Assembly: GCF_012273015.1 (NCBI RefSeq)
Contig: NZ_CP050954.1
Coordinates: 3,078,001 to 3,142,000, forward strand
Reading direction: 5' to 3'
DNA length: 64,000 nt
Origin: Hymenobacter sp. BT18
GTDB lineage: Bacteria > Bacteroidota > Bacteroidia > Cytophagales > Hymenobacteraceae
The translations under genes were made by a program, and so were the position numbers. The stretch's first letter is position 1. The number at the start of each line of letters is the position of its first letter. The notes under the pieces are model-generated. The model ran no database searches, had not been told where the DNA came from, and worked only from the letters and a program-made list of their open reading frames with translations. Below, one piece after another: positions 15,254-23,726 of this stretch.

Positions 15254-17149
15254 TTAAAACTCATGAACGCGCTGCGCGATGTTCCAGCGCAAGCTCAGGG
15301 CCGAGTAGGCTTCGTTGCCTTCGAGGGCGGTGGGCTGGGCAGAGGAGCGGTTGCGCACAATCTGGGTTACATCCAGCCAGAGGTTGTGGCGTACCTGGTA
15401 GGTGGCCGTCAGGTCGCCATGAAACAGGCGGGAACGGTTGCCGCTGCCCACCGAAAAGCCGTACTCACCGGGGCGGGTGAGGTAGGAGTTCAGCACATTG
15501 CCGCCGTAGTTGATGTACCCGGTGTAAGGCGGAAAATCCAGGTTCACCTGCCGGTCGAGGCCCTGCTCGGAGTAGAAGGCCTTGCCTACGATGTTCAGGC
15601 GCGGCAGGGGCTGGTAGCTCACTACGCCCAATATTTCCCAGAGGTTGGCCCCCATGGGGTGGGCCAGGGGCTGGTCGTAGTGCTGGTAGTTGCGGAACTT
15701 GTCGTCGTGCTGGTAGGTGAAGGGCCGGATGTAGTTGAACTCAGCCTGTAGATCGAGGTTGCGGATACCGGCCGCGTCAATGTATTTGGCTCCTAACTGG
15801 AAGGCCTGCTTGTTGCCCCACCAGCCTTTACCGGCACGTATTTCACTGATCTTGAATTCATCCAGCATCACCTGCCCATAGAGCTGGGCCGTGTGGAAGA
15901 GGTTCCACTTGAAGTCGAGGCCCAGCAGGGCGTTGTCGTTGGAGCCCAGTTGCTGCTCCACGCTACGGTAGAAGATAATTGGGTTCAGGTACTGGAGCTC
16001 GAAGCGCCCCTTGCCCCGCGAAAACACCACCGACTCAAACACGCCAATGTTGAAGTTAGGCGTCACGTCGAGGCTCAGGTGGTGAAGGGCGAAGTACTTC
16101 TTCTGGTAAATGGTGTCGGCATTGGCCTTATCAGCCGTCATTTCCGCAAACAGGTTCTGGTAGTTGAACTTCCAGATGCGGGTGTTCAGCTTCAGGTAGA
16201 AATACGGAGCCGCGTAGTCCGACAAAATCAGGGAGCGGTAGCCGTTACCGATGAAGTTCCGGTCGTGGCCCAACTGTACGTTGATGTGCTTGGAAGCGGC
16301 GTAGGTTACGTAGCCCCGCGCCGAGAGGAAATCGTACTGTCCGGGCTTATCCTTAAAGCGTTTCCAGTAGCCTTCATGCGGCACAATATTGTCGCGCAAA
16401 ATGCGCTGGCGCACGTATTCCGGCACGGCCATCTGGTTGTCGGCCAGGAACGTGTAAAAGCCCAGCTTCTCGTCGATGGTACCTTCTACCTGCACACCGC
16501 GGGTATTGATGTAGCGTAGCCCATCGATGTCAGTATCCCGGCCAGCCTGCAACCCCAGCACGGGGTTTATGCGCAGGGTGAAATCGGGTGTTTCTACGGC
16601 CAGCAGATCAGAGGGCCGTTTGTAGAAGTGTTTGAGAATAGGCTGACGGCTTTCGTTCAGGCCGGAATCCTGGCGGGTATAGGCCCAGTTGTCGCGAAGC
16701 AGGTAGCGCAGGTTAAACCGGTCGGCGCGGGAAAGGCCCGCGGCGCTGTCGCGCAGCATCCGCTCGGCCAGGCGGGCCACCACGGCGCGCGGGTAGGGGC
16801 GCACAGCCGTGTGCGGGTCGTGCAGGGAGTCGGCCCCGAGCTTAAGGGAGTAGCGGTCAATGAGCCGATATACATCGGCATCGAGTGGCACGTAGGTGGA
16901 GCCCTGGCGGCCGTCATAGCCGGCAGCGGGCGTCAGCCCCGGCCCGGTCTCGTGGGTAGTAGACCGGGTAGCGGCCCGCTCCGTTCGGCGGTCGGGCGCA
17001 GGCGGGTCGGAGTATATTTTCCAGGGCGAAGCCGCCGGCGCGGTGCCCGATGCGGGGGTGCCGGGAGCCGTGCTGGTCGAGTCGGTCTGAGCCGTGCCCG
17101 GCCGAGCGAGCAGGGTTCCAAGCGCGAGAAGGAGGAGCGGTTTTTTCAT
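15254..17149 (-). CDS. Wzi-type capsule assembly / RemB-like outer-membrane barrel protein
   Basis: 631 residues with signal peptide MKKPLLLLALGTLLARPGTAQ and a Pro/Thr/Ala-rich linker (about 22-75). Then comes a large beta-barrel with alternating aromatic strands, for example INVQLGHDRNFIGNGYRSLILSDYA and LYGQVMLDEFKISEIRAG. This arrangement matches Bacteroidota members of the capsule assembly Wzi family, which includes the Flavobacterium gliding protein RemB. The barrel probably sits in the outer membrane and may bind surface polysaccharide. The gene is followed closely by the crystallin J1-like gene. Confidence 0.75.
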   Translation of the reverse strand: MKKPLLLLALGTLLARPGTAQTDSTSTAPGTPASGTAPAASPWKIYSDPPAPDRRTERAATRSTTHETGPGLTPAAGYDGRQGSTYVPLDADVYRLIDRYSLKLGADSLHDPHTAVRPYPRAVVARLAERMLRDSAAGLSRADRFNLRYLLRDNWAYTRQDSGLNESRQPILKHFYKRPSDLLAVETPDFTLRINPVLGLQAGRDTDIDGLRYINTRGVQVEGTIDEKLGFYTFLADNQMAVPEYVRQRILRDNIVPHEGYWKRFKDKPGQYDFLSARGYVTYAASKHINVQLGHDRNFIGNGYRSLILSDYAAPYFYLKLNTRIWKFNYQNLFAEMTADKANADTIYQKKYFALHHLSLDVTPNFNIGVFESVVFSRGKGRFELQYLNPIIFYRSVEQQLGSNDNALLGLDFKWNLFHTAQLYGQVMLDEFKISEIRAGKGWWGNKQAFQLGAKYIDAAGIRNLDLQAEFNYIRPFTYQHDDKFRNYQHYDQPLAHPMGANLWEILGVVSYQPLPRLNIVGKAFYSEQGLDRQVNLDFPPYTGYINYGGNVLNSYLTRPGEYGFSVGSGNRSRLFHGDLTATYQVRHNLWLDVTQIVRNRSSAQPTALEGNEAYSALSLRWNIAQRVHEF

Positions 17150-17244
17150 AGGTAGCAGAGCCCCTTACGCAAAACGGGCGAACAGGTCGGTAAACCTACG
17201 TACTTGGCGCGAATACCGGCGTACCCGGTGTGCCCCGGAGCCAG

Positions 17245-17252
17245 TACCTTTG
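17245..17252 (+). promoter_or_regulatory. -7 box (TACCTTTG) giving a leaderless start
   Basis: TACCTTTG matches the TAnnTTTG consensus and ends four bases before the GTG at 17257, so the transcript of the following gene is likely leaderless. Confidence 0.6.
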
Positions 17253-17256
17253 CCGG

Positions 17257-18228
17257 GTGCCGCGCCTGCTTCGCTACCGAGAACTGGATTTAACCGCCTG
17301 GGATGCCTGCGTGGCCTCGGCCCGGGAAGGGCTGCCCTATGCCTGCTCCTGGTGGCTGCACGCCACGGCTGGCCGCTGGGATGCGCTGGTGGAAGTAGAG
17401 GCCAGCACCGGTCGTTACCTGGCCGTGTGGCCCTTGCCGGTGAAGTGGCGCCTCGGGGGCTGGGAAGTATATCAGCCGTTGTTTACTCAACAGCTGGGTG
17501 CTTACAGCCGCGCGGAAGAGGCCGGGCAGTTGTCTAGCCTATCGATGTTGAACATGGATAGGTTAATTCCCCGGTATACCCGGTTCTACGCCCAGCTCAA
17601 CGACGCCAACAAATACCCGACGCAGCTGCTGCTAGGCCACGTGGGAAAGCCTTCTTTGCTGGTTCAGCGCCGCCAGACGTATCATCTGCCGCTGGAAGCG
17701 CCCTACGACGTGCTGCGCGCCACCTATGCCGCCGACTACCGCCGCCGCCTGCGCCAGCACGAAAATGCCAGTGCGCCATTAGCAATAGCCGACACGGCCG
17801 ACGCGGAGGCGCTGCTGCAGCTTTTTCAGCAAACCAAAGGGCCGGAAGCCGGCCTGAAACCCCGCCACTACCGGACGTTGCGGCGGCTTATCATTGCCCT
17901 ACGGCAGCGCAACCTGCTGGAAGTGTACGAGGCGCGCCAGCCAGGCACGGGCGCGTTGCTGGCCGGGGCGTTGTTTGTACGCTACCGCCAGCGGCTGATT
18001 TATTTATTTGCGGCCGCTTCTCCGGAAGGTAAAAAGGCTGCGGCTCCGTTAGTATTACTGGACGCCGCCATCCGACGGCACGCGGGTACGCCCGGGCTCA
18101 TCCTCGATTTTGAGGGCAGTATGATACCGTCAATTGCTCGTTTTTTCGCCAATTTCGGGGCCACGCCCGTATGCTACGCGGCCCTTTCTTTCACTCAACG
18201 TCCCTGGTATCTGCAATGGATGCGCTAA
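17257..18228 (+). CDS. GNAT/FemAB-like acyltransferase-type protein
   Basis: 323 residues from GTG 17257; an in-frame GTG at 17230 lies upstream of the promoter box and is unlikely. The N-terminal half (VPRLLRYRELDLTAWDACVASA) and the C-terminal half (ALLAGALFVRYRQRLIYLFAAASPEGKKAAAPLVLLDAAIRRH) have the two-lobed FemAB/BioF2-like acetyltransferase look, with DFEGSMIPSIARFFANFGA near the end. The substrate is unknown. Its last codons overlap the start of upp by 13 bases, suggesting translational coupling. Confidence 0.6.
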   Translation: MPRLLRYRELDLTAWDACVASAREGLPYACSWWLHATAGRWDALVEVEASTGRYLAVWPLPVKWRLGGWEVYQPLFTQQLGAYSRAEEAGQLSSLSMLNMDRLIPRYTRFYAQLNDANKYPTQLLLGHVGKPSLLVQRRQTYHLPLEAPYDVLRATYAADYRRRLRQHENASAPLAIADTADAEALLQLFQQTKGPEAGLKPRHYRTLRRLIIALRQRNLLEVYEARQPGTGALLAGALFVRYRQRLIYLFAAASPEGKKAAAPLVLLDAAIRRHAGTPGLILDFEGSMIPSIARFFANFGATPVCYAALSFTQRPWYLQWMR

Positions 18229-18890
18229 CGCCCCCCGCTATTTCCGAACGTGTACACGTGGTATGCGCCGAGCCCTCCGTGGCGAATCACTTTCTGGCGG
18301 AGCTGCGCGACGTAGAAAAGCAGCGCGACTCCCTGCGGTTCCGGCGCAACCTGCAGCGCCTGGGCGAAATTATTGCCTACCGCATTAGCTCCCAGCTCAG
18401 CTATACGCACCAGACGGTGGCTACCCCGCTGGGGCAGTCTACGGGCATGCTGCTGCAGGATTTTCCGGTGCTGGCTACCATTCTGCGGGCTGGCCTGCCG
18501 TTTCATCAGGGCTTTCTGAATTATTTCGACCAGTCGCCCTCAGCCTTTGCCGCTGCCTACCGCATTGAGGGCACGGCCCAGGTGCAGGTCCAAGTCGATT
18601 ACCTGTCGGCCCCGAGCCTGGATGAGCGGGTACTGATTCTGGCCGACCCCATGCTGGCCTCGGGCAAGTCCCTGGTGCAAACGTACCGGGCCATGCTGCG
18701 CTTTGGTACGCCCCGGCAGGTGCACATAGCCGCCGTCATTGCCAGCCCGGAAGGGGTGGCCTACATCACCCGCGAAATTCCGGAAGCCACGCTTTGGGTA
18801 GCCGCCATCGATGAAGGCCTGAATGCCCAGGCATACATTGTGCCCGGCCTGGGTGATGCCGGCGACTTATCCTACGGCAGCAAGCTGTAG
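18216..18890 (+). CDS. upp: Uracil phosphoribosyltransferase
   Basis: 224 residues from ATG 18216 (MDALTPPAISERVHVV). It makes UMP from uracil and PRPP in pyrimidine salvage. The PRPP-binding stretch VLILADPMLASGKSLVQTY is followed by a C-terminal substrate loop (GLGDAGDLSYGSKL). The early segment LRDVEKQRDSLRFRRNLQRLGEIIAYRISSQL is also family-typical. It overlaps the preceding acyltransferase-like gene, so both are read from the promoter near 17245. Confidence 0.93.
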   Translation: MDALTPPAISERVHVVCAEPSVANHFLAELRDVEKQRDSLRFRRNLQRLGEIIAYRISSQLSYTHQTVATPLGQSTGMLLQDFPVLATILRAGLPFHQGFLNYFDQSPSAFAAAYRIEGTAQVQVQVDYLSAPSLDERVLILADPMLASGKSLVQTYRAMLRFGTPRQVHIAAVIASPEGVAYITREIPEATLWVAAIDEGLNAQAYIVPGLGDAGDLSYGSKL

Positions 18891-18999
18891 GCGCGCCTGC
18901 CAGCCACGCCTGATACTTTGCCCTACGCTAGCCGACCCCGTTGTCGAATCTGCTTGCCTGCTAACACCTCCTGCTTCATTTCTATTCGCTGCCTACGCT

Positions 19000-19452
19000 G
19001 TGCTGCCCGAGCTGCTTAAATACATTTCTGTTTTCGTTATCAGCATGTTCAAGTTCGTGGCTGGGCCAGTGGCGGGCGTAGCGGCGGGCGTGCCGGCGGG
19101 GCTTACGTGGGGCCTCACGGTGGCCGGCATGATGACGACGGTCCTGCTGATTTCGGGCGTGGGAAAGGCCTGGGCGCTGCACCTGCGGCGCAAGCGGGAG
19201 GAGAAAGGCAAGCCGTTGTTTAGCCGCCGCAGCCGCCGCATCGTGGGCATTTACCGCCGTTTCGGGATGGTGGGCATTGCCTTTCTCACGCCCATCCTGT
19301 TTAGCCCCATCGGCGGAACTGTTATTGCCACGCAGCTCCACGTACCCCGCTGGCGCATTTTGGTGCATATGCTATGGAGTGCCGCTTTATGGGGAGGCGC
19401 TATAACGCTGCTAGCCGTGCGCTTCAGCCACCTACCCATCTTTCAGCACTGA
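19000..19452 (+). CDS. Small integral membrane protein, unknown function
   Basis: 150 residues from GTG 19000 (VLPELLKYISVFVISMFKFVAGP). The frame stays open upstream to 18823 but there overlaps upp and looks non-coding. Three to four hydrophobic stretches (SVFVISMFKFVAGPVAGVAAG, VAGMMTTVLLISGVG, GMVGIAFLTPILFSPIGGTVIA, ALWGGAITLLAV) surround a basic loop (RRKREEKGKPLFSRRSRRIV). The GIAFLTP...GGTVIA pattern recalls DedA/SNARE-associated small membrane proteins, but this is only a resemblance. A TACTTTG-like box lies near 18911. Confidence 0.6.
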   Translation: MLPELLKYISVFVISMFKFVAGPVAGVAAGVPAGLTWGLTVAGMMTTVLLISGVGKAWALHLRRKREEKGKPLFSRRSRRIVGIYRRFGMVGIAFLTPILFSPIGGTVIATQLHVPRWRILVHMLWSAALWGGAITLLAVRFSHLPIFQH

Positions 19453-19453
19453 A

Positions 19454-19710
19454 CCACGGATTCGGACGGATTTTTCGGATTGCACGGATTGCGTGGATGG
19501 GTGTCGTTCAGCAAGGAAGCCGCTTACCATGTGCATCTTCTTGTTCTATGTCATCCTGAGCACAGCGAAGGACCTTATTACGTTGGAATAGCTCCGTTCA
19601 GGATGAAAGCTCCTGAAACAAAAACGCCCCGCTACATGCGAGGCGTTTTTGCTGATAAGCGAATCGTCTACGAAATCCGTGCAATCCGAAAAATCCGCGC
19701 GAATCCGTGG
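19454..19710. repeat. Intergenic repeat block with 37-bp inverted arms
   Basis: Arms 19454-19490 and 19674-19710 are reverse complements over 37 bp with two mismatches, built on the words CACGGATT / AATCCGTG. They enclose a second smaller inverted pair (TCATCCTGA at 19551-19559 with TCAGGATGA at 19598-19606, beside AGCGAAGGACCTT) and a terminator. The block has no coding potential. It looks like a non-autonomous interspersed repeat placed between two convergent genes. Confidence 0.7.
19619..19651. terminator. Bidirectional terminator inside repeat block
   Basis: CAAAAACGCC (19619-19628) pairs with GGCGTTTTTG (19642-19651), with A and T runs on either side. It suits both the plus-strand membrane protein gene and the minus-strand helicase. 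Confidence 0.75.
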
Positions 19711-19711
19711 G

Positions 19712-21142
19712 TTACTTTTTGCGGCGGTGCTCGGCCCGGCCGTGGGCGGCCCGGGCCGCTTTGGCGGCGGGGGATGACGATTTGCCCTTGGAGGGGTTGA
19801 CCTTGCTGCCTTTCTGGCTGCGGTTGGGTCGGGCTTCGTAGGTGCGGCCGGTGCGTTTGTCGATGGTTTCGCCGGGTTTCACCCACTCTTTGCGGTCGTG
19901 GAAAGCGCCCTGGTAATTGGGGTCCTCGCGCTTACGCCGGTCGTCCATCTCGCGGTTCATGGTTTGCTGCTCCTCGAAGGGGGTTTCCACTACCTGTACT
20001 TCCGGCGGCAGCGGCAGCAGTGGAATGGGCTGCCGAATCAATTCCTCAATGCGCTTGATGTGGTGCATCTCGGCCTCGTTGGCAAAGGTGATGGCCGCGC
20101 CCGTGTGCTGAGCCCGGCCCGTGCGCCCAATGCGGTGCACGTAGTCGTCGTACACCAAGGGTACATCGAAGTTGATGACGTGACTTACCTGGGGCACATC
20201 GATGCCTCGGGCGGCTACGTCGGTAGCTACCAAAAAGCGTACTTCCCCTTCCTTAAAGGCCTCCATGGCGTTGATGCGCACGTTCTGGCCTTTGTTGCCG
20301 TGAATAGCCCGCACCTCGCCGTGGGCTTTGCGCTTGAGGAAGCTGGCCACATTTTCGGCGTTTTCCTTGGTGCGCGTAAAAATCATGACGCGGTGAAAGG
20401 TGTCCCAGTCCAGGAACAAGTATTCCAGCAGATTAATCTTGGTGACGAGGTTAGGCACCTCATATAGCTCCTGGCTCACGTTCTGGGCCGAGGTAGCGGC
20501 GGGCGTCACCTCCACCCGAATCGGGAATTCCAGGAACTCCCCGCTCAGCTCCGTGACCTTATCCGGCATGGTGGCTGAAAACAGCACGTTCTGGCGCTTA
20601 CGCGGAATAACTTCCAGAATGCGCCGGATCTGGGGCATAAAGCCCATGTCCATCATCTTATCGGCCTCATCCAGCACGAGGGTTTTCAGCTCTTTCAGCA
20701 CCAAGTCGCCTTTGAGGTACAGCTCCATGAGGCGGCCGGGCGTGGCAATGAGAATATCTACGCCCTTGGCAATGGTTTCAATCTGCGTCTTGGGCCCCAG
20801 ACCGCCGTAGATAGCAAAAATGCGCAGGTCGGTATAGGTAGCCAGGCGCTGCAGGTGGTTTTCCAGCTGCATAGCCAGCTCCCGGGTGGGGGCCAGAATG
20901 AGGGCGCGGGGGTGCGTGCCCTGAGCATACTTCACCTTCATCAGCAGGGGCAGGCCAAAAGCTGCCGTTTTGCCCGTGCCGGTTTGGGCAATGCCCAGCA
21001 CGTCGTGGCCCGCCAGCAGCAGCGGAATAGTTTGCGCCTGCACGGGGGTGGGCTCGGTAAAACCGGCTTCGGCCACGGCCGTCAGCAGCTGTTTGTTCAG
21101 CTTGAAATCGGCAAAGGTGGCGGTGGGCGTGGGCTCAGACAT
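19712..21142 (-). CDS. DEAD-box ATP-dependent RNA helicase (RhlE-like)
   Basis: 476 residues. The motifs occur in order: Q motif region FTEPTPVQAQTIP, motif I AQTGTGKT (52-59), PTRELA (85-90), motif II DEAD (158-161), SAT (189-191), ARGIDVP and HRIGRTGR. The C-terminal ~80 residues are basic and probably bind RNA (NRSQKGSKVNPSKGKSSSPA...). Such helicases act in ribosome assembly, RNA decay and cold adaptation. A TACCTTTG box on the minus strand (21168-21175) lies 25 bases before the ATG. Confidence 0.93.
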   Translation of the reverse strand: MSEPTPTATFADFKLNKQLLTAVAEAGFTEPTPVQAQTIPLLLAGHDVLGIAQTGTGKTAAFGLPLLMKVKYAQGTHPRALILAPTRELAMQLENHLQRLATYTDLRIFAIYGGLGPKTQIETIAKGVDILIATPGRLMELYLKGDLVLKELKTLVLDEADKMMDMGFMPQIRRILEVIPRKRQNVLFSATMPDKVTELSGEFLEFPIRVEVTPAATSAQNVSQELYEVPNLVTKINLLEYLFLDWDTFHRVMIFTRTKENAENVASFLKRKAHGEVRAIHGNKGQNVRINAMEAFKEGEVRFLVATDVAARGIDVPQVSHVINFDVPLVYDDYVHRIGRTGRAQHTGAAITFANEAEMHHIKRIEELIRQPIPLLPLPPEVQVVETPFEEQQTMNREMDDRRKREDPNYQGAFHDRKEWVKPGETIDKRTGRTYEARPNRSQKGSKVNPSKGKSSSPAAKAARAAHGRAEHRRKK

Positions 21143-21167
21143 GGTACTCGGCAGCTTGATGAAAGGA

Positions 21168-21175
21168 CAAAGGTA
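21168..21175 (-). promoter_or_regulatory. -7 box (TACCTTTG) of the DEAD-box helicase gene
   Basis: TACCTTTG on the minus strand, 25 bases upstream of the helicase ATG at 21142. No -33 TTG at the standard distance was seen. Confidence 0.5.
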
Positions 21176-21272
21176 CGGGGAATACGGGCGGTACCGCGCA
21201 TTTCGGGCTTCGTGGCGGCACTCAGGTGGTCAGCGACTTGCTGCTAAGTCTGAAAAAAAATGGCGCGTTTTT

Positions 21273-21302
21273 TTGCATATCGATGCAGGGGCGCTACTTT
21301 TG
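21273..21302 (+). promoter_or_regulatory. Promoter of tRNA-His (TTG-N19-TACTTTTG)
   Basis: TTG at 21273-21275 and TACTTTTG at 21295-21302 are separated by 19 bases, exactly the Bacteroidota primary sigma consensus. The tRNA begins about 20 bases downstream. Confidence 0.75.
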
Positions 21303-21321
21303 TGACTCCAATACCCAACAC

Positions 21322-21396
<75 letters not shown>

Positions 21397-21400
21397 CACC

Positions 21401-21437
21401 AAAAAAGGCCTCGCCACTCCGGTAGAGGCTTTTTTTA
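21401..21437 (+). terminator. Terminator of tRNA-His
   Basis: AAAAAAGGCCTC pairs with GAGGCTTTTTTT (one bulged G), ending in seven T directly after the tRNA. Confidence 0.8.
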
Positions 21438-21518
21438 TTGCGTTCCGGGCTAGCGCGCAGGGCTTTTATCCGGCCGGAAGGAAGGATTTGCGCCTGGGCC
21501 ATGTTAGCGCGACAGTAG

Positions 21519-21526
21519 TACTTTTG
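21519..21526 (+). promoter_or_regulatory. -7 box (TACTTTTG) of the PfkB kinase gene
   Basis: TACTTTTG lies 26 bases upstream of the ATG at 21553. No -33 TTG at the ideal distance is seen. Confidence 0.5.
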
Positions 21527-21552
21527 CACGCCTCACCTTTTTTCTTTTCTCT

Positions 21553-22476
21553 ATGAGTCTGGTTGTTATCGGCACCGTCGCCTTCGACGCCCTGGAAACG
21601 CCTTTCGGCAAAACCGACAAAATCATTGGTGGCGCCGCTACCTACATTGGGCTGTCGGCCTCGTACTCCCTTAAGCCAGTGAAGCTGGTGGCGGTAGTGG
21701 GCGACGATTTTCCGCAGTCAGATATTCTGCTGCTTCAGGAGCACGGCGTCGATACCGAAGGACTTCAGATCAAGGAAGGGGAGAAGTCGTTCTTCTGGTC
21801 GGGCAAGTATGCCAACGACTTGAACTCGCGCGAAACCCTGGTTACGGAGCTCAACGTGCTGGCCGACTTCGACCCAGTGCTGCCCGACTCGTACCAGGAT
21901 TGCAAGTACCTGATGCTGGGCAACCTCACGCCCCAGATTCAGCGCCTCGTGATTCAGCGCCTCGTCAACCGCCCCAAGCTCATCGTAATGGACACCATGA
22001 ACTTCTGGATGGACATTGCCCTGGATGAGCTGCTAACCACCATCGAAATGGTGGACGTACTCAGCATCAACGACGAAGAAGCCCGGCAGCTGTCCGGGGA
22101 ATATTCGTTGGTGAAGGCCGCCAAGAAAATTCTGGCCATGGGTCCCAAGTTCCTCATCATCAAGAAAGGGGAGCACGGCGCCTTGCTGTTCCACAAAAAT
22201 CAGATCTTCTTCGCCCCGGCCCTGCCCCTGGAAGAAGTCTTCGACCCCACCGGCGCTGGCGACACCTTCGCGGGCGGCTTTATCGGCCACCTCGCCGCCA
22301 CCGACGACATCAGCTTCGAGAACATGAAGCGGGCCGTTATTCATGGCTCGGCTATGGCCTCGTTCTGCGTGGAGAAGTTCGGGACGGAGCGCCTGCTCAA
22401 CCTCACCAAAGAAGAAATTGCGGCCCGCGAAAAGCAATTTGGGGAGCTGGTGCGCGTAGAAGAAACGCCGGCTTAG
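21553..22476 (+). CDS. PfkB-family carbohydrate/nucleoside kinase
   Basis: 307 residues, normal for the ribokinase fold. The N-terminal lid segment has IIGGAATYIGLSASY, and the C-terminal ATP/phosphate motif DPTGAGDTFAGGF (about 231-243) carries the catalytic Asp. The protein phosphorylates a hydroxyl of a sugar or nucleoside using ATP in the cytoplasm. The substrate is not evident: the protein has neither clear fructokinase nor adenosine-kinase features, and its neighbours do not suggest a pathway. Confidence 0.88.
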   Translation: MSLVVIGTVAFDALETPFGKTDKIIGGAATYIGLSASYSLKPVKLVAVVGDDFPQSDILLLQEHGVDTEGLQIKEGEKSFFWSGKYANDLNSRETLVTELNVLADFDPVLPDSYQDCKYLMLGNLTPQIQRLVIQRLVNRPKLIVMDTMNFWMDIALDELLTTIEMVDVLSINDEEARQLSGEYSLVKAAKKILAMGPKFLIIKKGEHGALLFHKNQIFFAPALPLEEVFDPTGAGDTFAGGFIGHLAATDDISFENMKRAVIHGSAMASFCVEKFGTERLLNLTKEEIAAREKQFGELVRVEETPA

Positions 22477-22539
22477 ACAACCTTCGGCGGGCGGTTGGGG
22501 TAAAAGAACGTATTCGTTTACACCCTAAACGCCTTCGCC

Positions 22540-22839
22540 ATGTCTAAGCATAAAGAAGATAAAAAGGATTCCGCTCTGGGCCCCGATGCTATCCGGCCGG
22601 AAAGCAACGCGGTAGACCCCGAAACCCGTAATCACTCGGGCAGCGGCGGCAACCAAACCCAGAACCTCAATCAGAACTTTATTACCCAGGCTGGTAATCA
22701 AGTCAAGAATAATACGCCCGGGGGCAATGCTTATGAGCAGCGCCACTCGCCTACCAATAAGCCCCGCAACAATCCGCAGGGCAACTGGCCAATGTCGGTT
22801 GATAAAAGCCAGAAAGGCCCCGGCCGTAAAGCTGATTAA
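22540..22839 (+). CDS. Small hydrophilic Asn/Gln-rich protein, unknown function
   Basis: 99 residues, without a signal peptide or membrane segment, and rich in Asn, Gln, Pro and charged residues (NHSGSGGNQTQNLNQNFITQAGNQ). The composition suggests disorder. The start MSKHKEDKKDSALGPDA and the end SQKGPGRKAD are strongly charged. It is followed by a clear terminator and so looks like a genuine single-gene unit. No family was recognised. Confidence 0.6.
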   Translation: MSKHKEDKKDSALGPDAIRPESNAVDPETRNHSGSGGNQTQNLNQNFITQAGNQVKNNTPGGNAYEQRHSPTNKPRNNPQGNWPMSVDKSQKGPGRKAD

Positions 22840-22853
22840 CGCTATTGATTTCC

Positions 22854-22895
22854 ATAAAAAAAGCCCGTTGGTCGAGACCAGCGGGCTTTTTTTAT
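22854..22895. terminator. Strong bidirectional terminator
   Basis: A 20-bp arm (22854-22873) pairs with 22876-22895 with one G-T wobble. The core AAAGCCCG/CGGGCTTT and seven A and T runs on the two sides serve the plus-strand small gene and the minus-strand gene at 22892. Confidence 0.85.
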
Positions 22896-23701
22896 GGAAC
22901 CACGGCCAGGCGCATCACGCGAGTATCTACGTCGCCCTTGTCAAAGTAGTCTTGGTTGAACAGGATAGTGCGGTTGTCGAGCCAGCGGGGCTGGCTGAGG
23001 CCCCATTCCGTTTGCCGCTGCCAGAGCAGGCGCAGGGAAGTGCCTTCCACTTCCCACACCTGCAGGCCGCTGGGCTCGTAGCGGGCCAGCACATCGGAGT
23101 TGCCGCACACGAAATGCCGCCCATCGGGGGCTACGGCGGGCGGGCTCCACACCCGCGTGCGTCGTCCCGTTTGCTGGTTGACGAGCATATAATAGCCGCC
23201 CTCGTACAAGTGCACCGACACCAGCCACTGCTTGATGTTGGGCAATGCTGCGACGTACTCGTAAGCTATGTTGACTTCGTAGTCTTCCGCAGGATTATCC
23301 ACCAAGCGCAGAGGTACGCCTTTAGCGGGCTGCAGCAGCAGCGTCCGGCCCGAGCGGCGTACCCGGGGGCCTGCACCCTGCAGGCGGCGCCGTTCCTCCG
23401 CCACCACATCCAGGTCCGCCTCCTCCGCCTCGGCGGTGGCGGCCGTGGGCAGCCATTCCGGGGCTGGCAGCCGCTCATACACCGAGGGCGGAGCGGGGTA
23501 AAGCTGAAGAACCCGGCCGCCTTCCAGCACCAGCGTGTCGAGGTGGGCCCAGCGGTACACGGGGCGGGGGGTGGCCTTTTTGAGGGGTGGCTGGGTAGGG
23601 TCTGGTTTGGGCACCTCCTTGGGCTGCATGCGCAAGGAGCAGGCCGCCAGCGGAACCAGCGCCAACTGCCAGGGAAAAGAGAAAGAGCGCCCGGTAAGCA
23701 T
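22892..23701 (-). CDS. Lipoprotein of unknown function
   Basis: 269 residues from ATG 23701; a longer frame to 23797 overlaps the peptidase gene and has an Arg-rich, non-signal start. The N-terminus MLTGRSFSFPWQLALVPLAAC is a short signal ending in a lipobox Cys. After a Pro/Lys linker (EVPKPDPTQPPLKKATPRP) the protein has a mostly beta, WD/propeller-like look (HLDTLVLEGGRVLQLYP, LYEGGYYMLVNQQTGRRTRVW). No catalytic motif is visible. The start lies within about 30 bases of the end of the M61 peptidase gene on the same strand, so the two may be cotranscribed. Confidence 0.62.
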   Translation of the reverse strand: MLTGRSFSFPWQLALVPLAACSLRMQPKEVPKPDPTQPPLKKATPRPVYRWAHLDTLVLEGGRVLQLYPAPPSVYERLPAPEWLPTAATAEAEEADLDVVAEERRRLQGAGPRVRRSGRTLLLQPAKGVPLRLVDNPAEDYEVNIAYEYVAALPNIKQWLVSVHLYEGGYYMLVNQQTGRRTRVWSPPAVAPDGRHFVCGNSDVLARYEPSGLQVWEVEGTSLRLLWQRQTEWGLSQPRWLDNRTILFNQDYFDKGDVDTRVMRLAVVP

Positions 23702-23726
23702 GGGAGTACTGGTTTTCGCCACGGGC

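Noticed and set aside
19454..19710. Insertion sequence
   Set aside because: The inverted arms enclose only about 180 bases with no transposase and no obvious target duplication.
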